In this document: positions 31,823 through 35,561 of the stretch, piece by piece
Position numbering within the stretch: the first letter of the stretch is position 1
Layout of the letters: each line of letters starts with the position of its first letter
NCBI GenBank assembly: GCA_002431945.1
Contig: DJET01000006.1
Span: forward strand, 1 to 35,561
Direction: 5' to 3'
Origin: Ruminococcaceae bacterium UBA5891
GTDB taxonomy: Bacteria > Bacillota > Clostridia > Oscillospirales > Acutalibacteraceae
Length of the DNA stretch: 35,561 nt
Translations under genes and position numbers: made by a program
The notes under the pieces: model-generated
Told to the model about the DNA's origin: nothing
The model's database searches: none
The model's input: the letters and a program-made list of their open reading frames with translations, nothing else

Positions 31823-34447
31823 ATGGAGTGGACTTCGCTTAACGACCTGCGCGAAAAATATCTTTCGTTTTTTGAATCAAAGGGGCATATGAGGCTTAAA
31901 AGCTTTTCGTTAGTGCCTAATAACGATAAATCGCTTTTGCTTATAAATTCGGGTATGGCGCCTATGAAAAAATATTTCACGGGCGAGGTAACGCCGCCCT
32001 CAAAGCGGGTTACAACCTGCCAGAAGTGCATAAGAACGCCCGACCTTGAGCGTGTGGGGCACACCGCGCGCCACGGCACATATTTTGAAATGCTCGGCAA
32101 TTTTTCCTTCGGGGATTATTTTAAGGAGCAGGCAATAGAGTGGGCGTGGGAATTTTTAACCAAGGTGCTTGAAATTCCGTCGGATTTATTGTGGCCCTCG
32201 GTTTATGAAGAGGACGACGAGGCTTACGCTATCTGGCGCGATAAGATAGGCGTGCCCGAAAGCCATATTGTGAGGCTCGGTAAAGAGGATAACTTCTGGG
32301 AGCACGGCACAGGTCCCTGCGGACCGTGCAGCGAAATATACTTCGACCGCGGCGAAAAATACGGCTGCGGCAGCCCCGACTGCAAGCCGGGGTGCGACTG
32401 CGACCGCTATATGGAAATATGGAACAACGTTTTTTCCCAGTTCAACAATATGGGAGACGGCACCTATACCGAGCTTGAGCATAAGAATATCGATACCGGA
32501 ATGGGCCTTGAACGCCTTGCCTGCGTTATGCAGGGGGTTGACAATATGTTCGAGGTTGATACCATACGCAACATATTGAATAAGGTCTGCGAAATGTCGG
32601 GCAAGGAGTACGGCAAATCGGCAGATACCGATATTTCTATCCGCGCGATAACCGACCATATAAGAGCCTCGGTATTTATGATAAGCGACGGCATTATCCC
32701 GTCAAACGAAGGCAGGGGCTACGTTCTTCGCCGTATAATCCGCCGCGCGGCAAGGCACGGCAAGCTTATAGGCATAAACAAGCCGTTTTTAACCGAGCTT
32801 TCTAATGCAGTTATTGCCGAAAACAAGGCGGGCTATCCTGAGCTTGTTGAAAAAGAGCAGCTTATTAAAAAGGTTATTTCAAACGAGGAAAGCAACTTTA
32901 ATAAGACCATTGACCAAGGCTTAAATATGCTCAAAGGGCTTATTAAGGCAGGCGGCGTGCTGCCGGGCGAGGACGCGTTTAAGCTTTACGATACCTACGG
33001 CTTCCCACTTGACCTTACAAAGGATATTTTAGCCGAAAATAATATGACCGTAGATGAGGAAAAATTCCGCGAGCTTATGGAAAATCAGCGGCAAACGGCG
33101 CGTTCCTCACGCAAATCGGCAGACGCGGAAAGCTGGAAGAGCGACGGCATAAGCTTTGATAATATTCCCGCCACCGAATTTACGGGATATACCGAAAATA
33201 AATGCAGCGCGCGCGTGCTTGATATCGTGGCGGACGGCGAGCACACTTCATATGCCACTGAGGGCGCTAAAGCGGTTCTTGTGCTTGACAAAACCGCATT
33301 TTACGCAGAAAGCGGCGGTCAGGTGGGCGATACCGGCGTTATTTATACAGATAATGCCGTGTTTAAGGTTACCGATACAAAGAAGACCGCAGGCGGCGTG
33401 TTTACCCACTTCGGCACGGTTGAAAAGGGTACCTTAAGCACAGACGATACCGTTACTGCTGAAATTGATACCGAACGCCGCAGCGCCATTCGCCGCAACC
33501 ACACCGCGGCGCATCTTTTGCAGGCGGGTTTGCGCGCGGTTTTGGGCACGCACGTTGAGCAGGCAGGTCAGCTTGTAAATGAAAACGCGGTGCGCTTTGA
33601 CTTTACGCATTTCTCGGCTTTAACCGCCGAGGAAACCGAAAAGGTTGAAAGCTTTGTAAACACCGCCATACTTGAGGGTATTGCGGTTGAAAACACCGAA
33701 ATGCCCATAGCCGAGGCACGTAAGCTCGGCGCAATGGCGCTTTTCGGCGAGAAATACGGCGAGATAGTGCGCGTTGTAAACGTTAAGGATAAATCAATTG
33801 AGTTCTGCGGCGGCACGCATATTGATAACACCGCCAAAATAGGGCTTTTCAAAATAATTTCGGAAACAAGCGTTGCGGCGGGCGTTCGCCGTATCGAGGC
33901 GGTAACGGGGCTTAACGTTATATCGCTTATAAACGCGGATAAGGCGCTTATAGCAAGCACCGCCGATACCTTAAAATGCTCTGCGGGCGATATTTCAAAG
34001 CGCGCTTTGCAGCTGACAGGCGAGCTTAGAGACGTTAAAAAGCAGCTTGAAAAAACCGAGGCTAAGTTGGCGGCGGGCAAGATAACCGAAATAGTAAACA
34101 GCGCAAAGGAAATAGGCGGAATAAAGGTTGCGGCAGCACGGCTTGACGGCACCGCTCCCGACGAGCTTAAAAAGACCGCCGAGACCGTAAAGGCAAATTA
34201 CGCCGACGCGGTTGTGGTATTAGCGGCAGTAAACGGCGAAAAGCTTACCTTCTGCGCCGCCTGCGGCAAGGAAGCGCTTAACAAGGGCGCGCACGCCGGC
34301 AATTTGGTGCGCGAGGTTGCAAAGGCGGCCGGCGGCAACGGCGGCGGCAAGCCCGACCTTGCAATGGCAGGCGGTAAGGATATTTCGGCGGCGGATAAGG
34401 CGCTCTCAGCTGCCGAGCAGATAATCGCCGCTCAAATAGGAGTGTGA
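31823..34447 (+). CDS. alaS: Alanyl-tRNA synthetase
   Basis: The 874-residue protein charges tRNA-Ala with alanine. All parts are present: the class II catalytic domain (LREKYLSFFESKGH, INSGMAPMKKYFTG, TCQKCIRTPDLE-VG) and a Cys-rich insert (CGSPDCKPGCDCD). The editing domain has zinc ligands H560-x3-H564 and C662-x3-H666 (CGGTH). The C-Ala domain ends in GGGKPDLAMAGGKD. Length is normal (about 870-880). It leads an operon with hit, apt-like and a small ribbon-helix-helix gene. Nothing abnormal is visible. Confidence 0.97.
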   Translation: MEWTSLNDLREKYLSFFESKGHMRLKSFSLVPNNDKSLLLINSGMAPMKKYFTGEVTPPSKRVTTCQKCIRTPDLERVGHTARHGTYFEMLGNFSFGDYFKEQAIEWAWEFLTKVLEIPSDLLWPSVYEEDDEAYAIWRDKIGVPESHIVRLGKEDNFWEHGTGPCGPCSEIYFDRGEKYGCGSPDCKPGCDCDRYMEIWNNVFSQFNNMGDGTYTELEHKNIDTGMGLERLACVMQGVDNMFEVDTIRNILNKVCEMSGKEYGKSADTDISIRAITDHIRASVFMISDGIIPSNEGRGYVLRRIIRRAARHGKLIGINKPFLTELSNAVIAENKAGYPELVEKEQLIKKVISNEESNFNKTIDQGLNMLKGLIKAGGVLPGEDAFKLYDTYGFPLDLTKDILAENNMTVDEEKFRELMENQRQTARSSRKSADAESWKSDGISFDNIPATEFTGYTENKCSARVLDIVADGEHTSYATEGAKAVLVLDKTAFYAESGGQVGDTGVIYTDNAVFKVTDTKKTAGGVFTHFGTVEKGTLSTDDTVTAEIDTERRSAIRRNHTAAHLLQAGLRAVLGTHVEQAGQLVNENAVRFDFTHFSALTAEETEKVESFVNTAILEGIAVENTEMPIAEARKLGAMALFGEKYGEIVRVVNVKDKSIEFCGGTHIDNTAKIGLFKIISETSVAAGVRRIEAVTGLNVISLINADKALIASTADTLKCSAGDISKRALQLTGELRDVKKQLEKTEAKLAAGKITEIVNSAKEIGGIKVAAARLDGTAPDELKKTAETVKANYADAVVVLAAVNGEKLTFCAACGKEALNKGAHAGNLVREVAKAAGGNGGGKPDLAMAGGKDISAADKALSAAEQIIAAQIGV

Positions 34448-34451
34448 AAAA

Positions 34452-34793
34452 ATGGCAGACTGTTTATTTTGCAAAATAGCTGTGGGAGAGATACCAAGCA
34501 CCAAAGTGTATGAGGACGAATACGTTTACGCCTTTAAGGATATTGATCCGCAGGCGCCGTTTCACGCGGTGGTAATTCCGAAAAAGCACATCGGCTCGGC
34601 TGATGAAATAGACTCTTCAAACAGCATAGAGATTGCGCGCGTTTTTGAGGCAATTGCCAAAATCGCAAAGCAGGAAAACCTTGAAAACGGCTACCGCGTT
34701 GTAAACAATTGCGGAGAAGACGGCGGTCAGACCGTTCACCATATGCATTTTCATTTGTTGGCACGCAGAAACCTTGCGTGGCCTCCCGGCTGA
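34452..34793 (+). CDS. HIT family protein (HINT-like nucleotide hydrolase)
   Basis: The 113-residue protein has the N-terminal CLFCKIAVGEIPSTKVYEDE and the histidine triad H97-x-H99-x-H101 (VHHMHFHLL), and ends in the family tail AWPPG. HINT proteins hydrolyse adenosine phosphoramidates and aminoacyl-adenylates, including those released by aminoacyl-tRNA synthetases. Its place four bases after alaS fits that role. The start ATG follows GGAGTG at the end of alaS. Confidence 0.95.
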   Translation: MADCLFCKIAVGEIPSTKVYEDEYVYAFKDIDPQAPFHAVVIPKKHIGSADEIDSSNSIEIARVFEAIAKIAKQENLENGYRVVNNCGEDGGQTVHHMHFHLLARRNLAWPPG

Positions 34794-34830
34794 TACTGCG
34801 GTATTTAATATTTTTAAAGGGGACAAAAAA

Positions 34831-35373
34831 ATGGCTGAATATTACACTATGAAAATAGCCGGTCTTGAAAGACGGCTTGAAAAATTTCCTGTAAACGAGA
34901 AAATGGACATTGCCGCGTTTATAATTTTCGGCGATGTGGAGCTGACTATTGCAGGCTGCGAGGAGCTTCGCAAAAAGCTGCCCGAATTTGACGTTATTTT
35001 AACGCCTGAGGCAAAGAGTATTCCGATAGCCTATGAAATGGCGCGCCAAACGGGCAAGCCTTATATAATCGCCCGCAAGGGTATGAAGGTGTATATGCGC
35101 CACCCGCTTGAGGTAAACGTTACTTCAATCACAACGCAGCACGAACAGCACCTGTTTTTGGGAGAAAGCGAAACCAACCTGATAAAGGGCAAAAAAGTGC
35201 TTATTATAGACGACGTTATAAGCACCGGCGAATCGCTTGCCGCCGTGCGCGAGCTTGTGAAAGAGGCCGGCGGAACGGAAGCTGCCGCCTGCGCGTTTTT
35301 GGCTGAGGGCGACGCCGCCGACCGCAAGGATATTTTATTCCTTGAAAAGCTGCCGCTTTTCTTTAAAGACTGA
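34831..35373 (+). CDS. apt: Adenine phosphoribosyltransferase-like protein
   Basis: The ATG at 34831 has AAAGGGGAC upstream and gives 180 residues; a longer in-frame start (34774) would run into the HIT gene. The PRPP-binding loop is V123-LIIDDVISTGES-135 with D127/D128. The protein has the type I phosphoribosyltransferase core and the usual C-terminal LEKLPLFF of adenine phosphoribosyltransferases. It would turn adenine and PRPP into AMP. Xanthine or another purine as substrate cannot be excluded. The RK-x-x-K flexible-loop region (IARKGMKVYMRHP) is divergent from classical Apt. Confidence 0.8.
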   Translation: MAEYYTMKIAGLERRLEKFPVNEKMDIAAFIIFGDVELTIAGCEELRKKLPEFDVILTPEAKSIPIAYEMARQTGKPYIIARKGMKVYMRHPLEVNVTSITTQHEQHLFLGESETNLIKGKKVLIIDDVISTGESLAAVRELVKEAGGTEAAACAFLAEGDAADRKDILFLEKLPLFFKD

Positions 35374-35375
35374 TT

Positions 35376-35522
35376 ATGAAGCCGTTAAAAGAAAAAATCA
35401 GCATTACGGTAGACAGCGATATATTGGAAATAATACGAAACGAAGCGGAGCGGGACGACCGTTCCCTATCGCAATACATTAACATTATTTTGAAGAAACA
35501 CATTAAGTCTGAAATTAACTGA
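35376..35522 (+). CDS. Small ribbon-helix-helix protein
   Basis: A 48-residue product starts at ATG 35376, two bases after the preceding stop (overlap-type spacing). ISITVDSDILEIIRNEAERD is a beta-strand followed by the first helix, and DRSLSQYINIILKKHI gives the turn and second helix. This is the Arc/CopG/MetJ-like ribbon-helix-helix pattern. Such proteins are DNA-binding repressors or antitoxins. No toxin gene is seen in the window. There is no strong separate ribosome site, so translational coupling to the gene before is likely. The stop codon overlaps the first bases of a dispersed repeat. Confidence 0.75.
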   Translation: MKPLKEKISITVDSDILEIIRNEAERDDRSLSQYINIILKKHIKSEIN

Positions 35523-35561
35523 AACGGATTGGCACGCGCCTTACGGCGGTCTCGCCTGCCG
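35521..35561 (+). repeat. Partial copy of dispersed repeat, runs off window
   Basis: The 41 bases GAAACGGATTGG...GCCTGCCG match the minus-strand reading of 85-125 at about 37 positions. The copy is cut by the window edge and begins inside the stop codon of the small gene. Confidence 0.75.

Noticed and set aside
33568..34152. Minus-strand reading frame of 194 codons inside alaS
   Set aside because: It is antisense to the editing and C-Ala region; its composition (Ser/Ala/Leu-rich) is that of a shadow frame.

Overview
The window looks like a chromosomal segment of an anaerobic, probably gut-dwelling member of the Clostridia (Oscillospirales/Ruminococcaceae-like). The reasons are consensus sigma-A promoters, strong AGGAGG-type ribosome sites, carbohydrate ABC importers without their own ATPase, surface proteins ending in degenerate LPXTG-like signals, and many AraC/LacI-type regulators. 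The assignment comes from gene style only, not from a marker-gene comparison. No rRNA, tRNA, CRISPR array, prophage or insertion sequence was found.

Region 1 (209-8453, minus strand) is a six-gene operon read from a TTGTTT-17-TATAAT promoter at 8525-8553. In order it encodes a large secreted protein (two LamG-like domains, a metallophosphoesterase and a VPKTG-type anchor), a DUF4434 lipoprotein with a C-terminal FN3 domain, a membrane-anchored beta-sandwich protein, a cytosolic SGNH hydrolase, an ADP-ribosylglycohydrolase-fold protein and a cytosolic DUF4434 protein. A hairpin with a U-tract (3151-3203) splits the surface half from the cytosolic half. A perfect 20-bp hairpin ends the operon.

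An S66 LD-carboxypeptidase-like gene (8651-9553, plus) follows. After it come a repeat-rich spacer and a bidirectional terminator. Region 2 (9792-22981, minus) is a 13-kb operon of nine tightly packed genes. It starts with an AraC regulator and encodes two complete sets of ABC sugar importer parts (two binding proteins, four permeases). Between the two sets lie an NHL-TPR-Yip1 membrane protein and a DUF5696 protein. No ATPase is present, so a shared MsmX/MsmK-type ATPase elsewhere is expected.

A second surface protein (23380-24339, minus) resembles the beta-sandwich protein of region 1 and carries a PPTG-type sorting signal. Divergent from it is a three-gene operon (24647-27952, plus): DUF4127, a PhnP-like metallo-beta-lactamase-fold hydrolase and a PfkB/ribokinase-type kinase. 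A DMT/EamA transporter and a LacI-type regulator, divergently transcribed, follow. I infer that regions 1 and 2 and this cluster form one glycan- or glycoside-use locus that contains no classical glycoside hydrolase. The catalytic work would fall on DUF4434, DUF5696, DUF4127 and the ADP-ribosylglycohydrolase-fold protein. A near-identical inverted-repeat site lies in front of region 1 and in the 23380/24647 divergent spacer, which hints at common control.

The right end is housekeeping: prfC (minus, probably a TTG start), then alaS, a HIT protein, an apt-like phosphoribosyltransferase and a 48-residue ribbon-helix-helix protein (plus). A dispersed repeat family appears at both window ends and in the 9554-9791 spacer.
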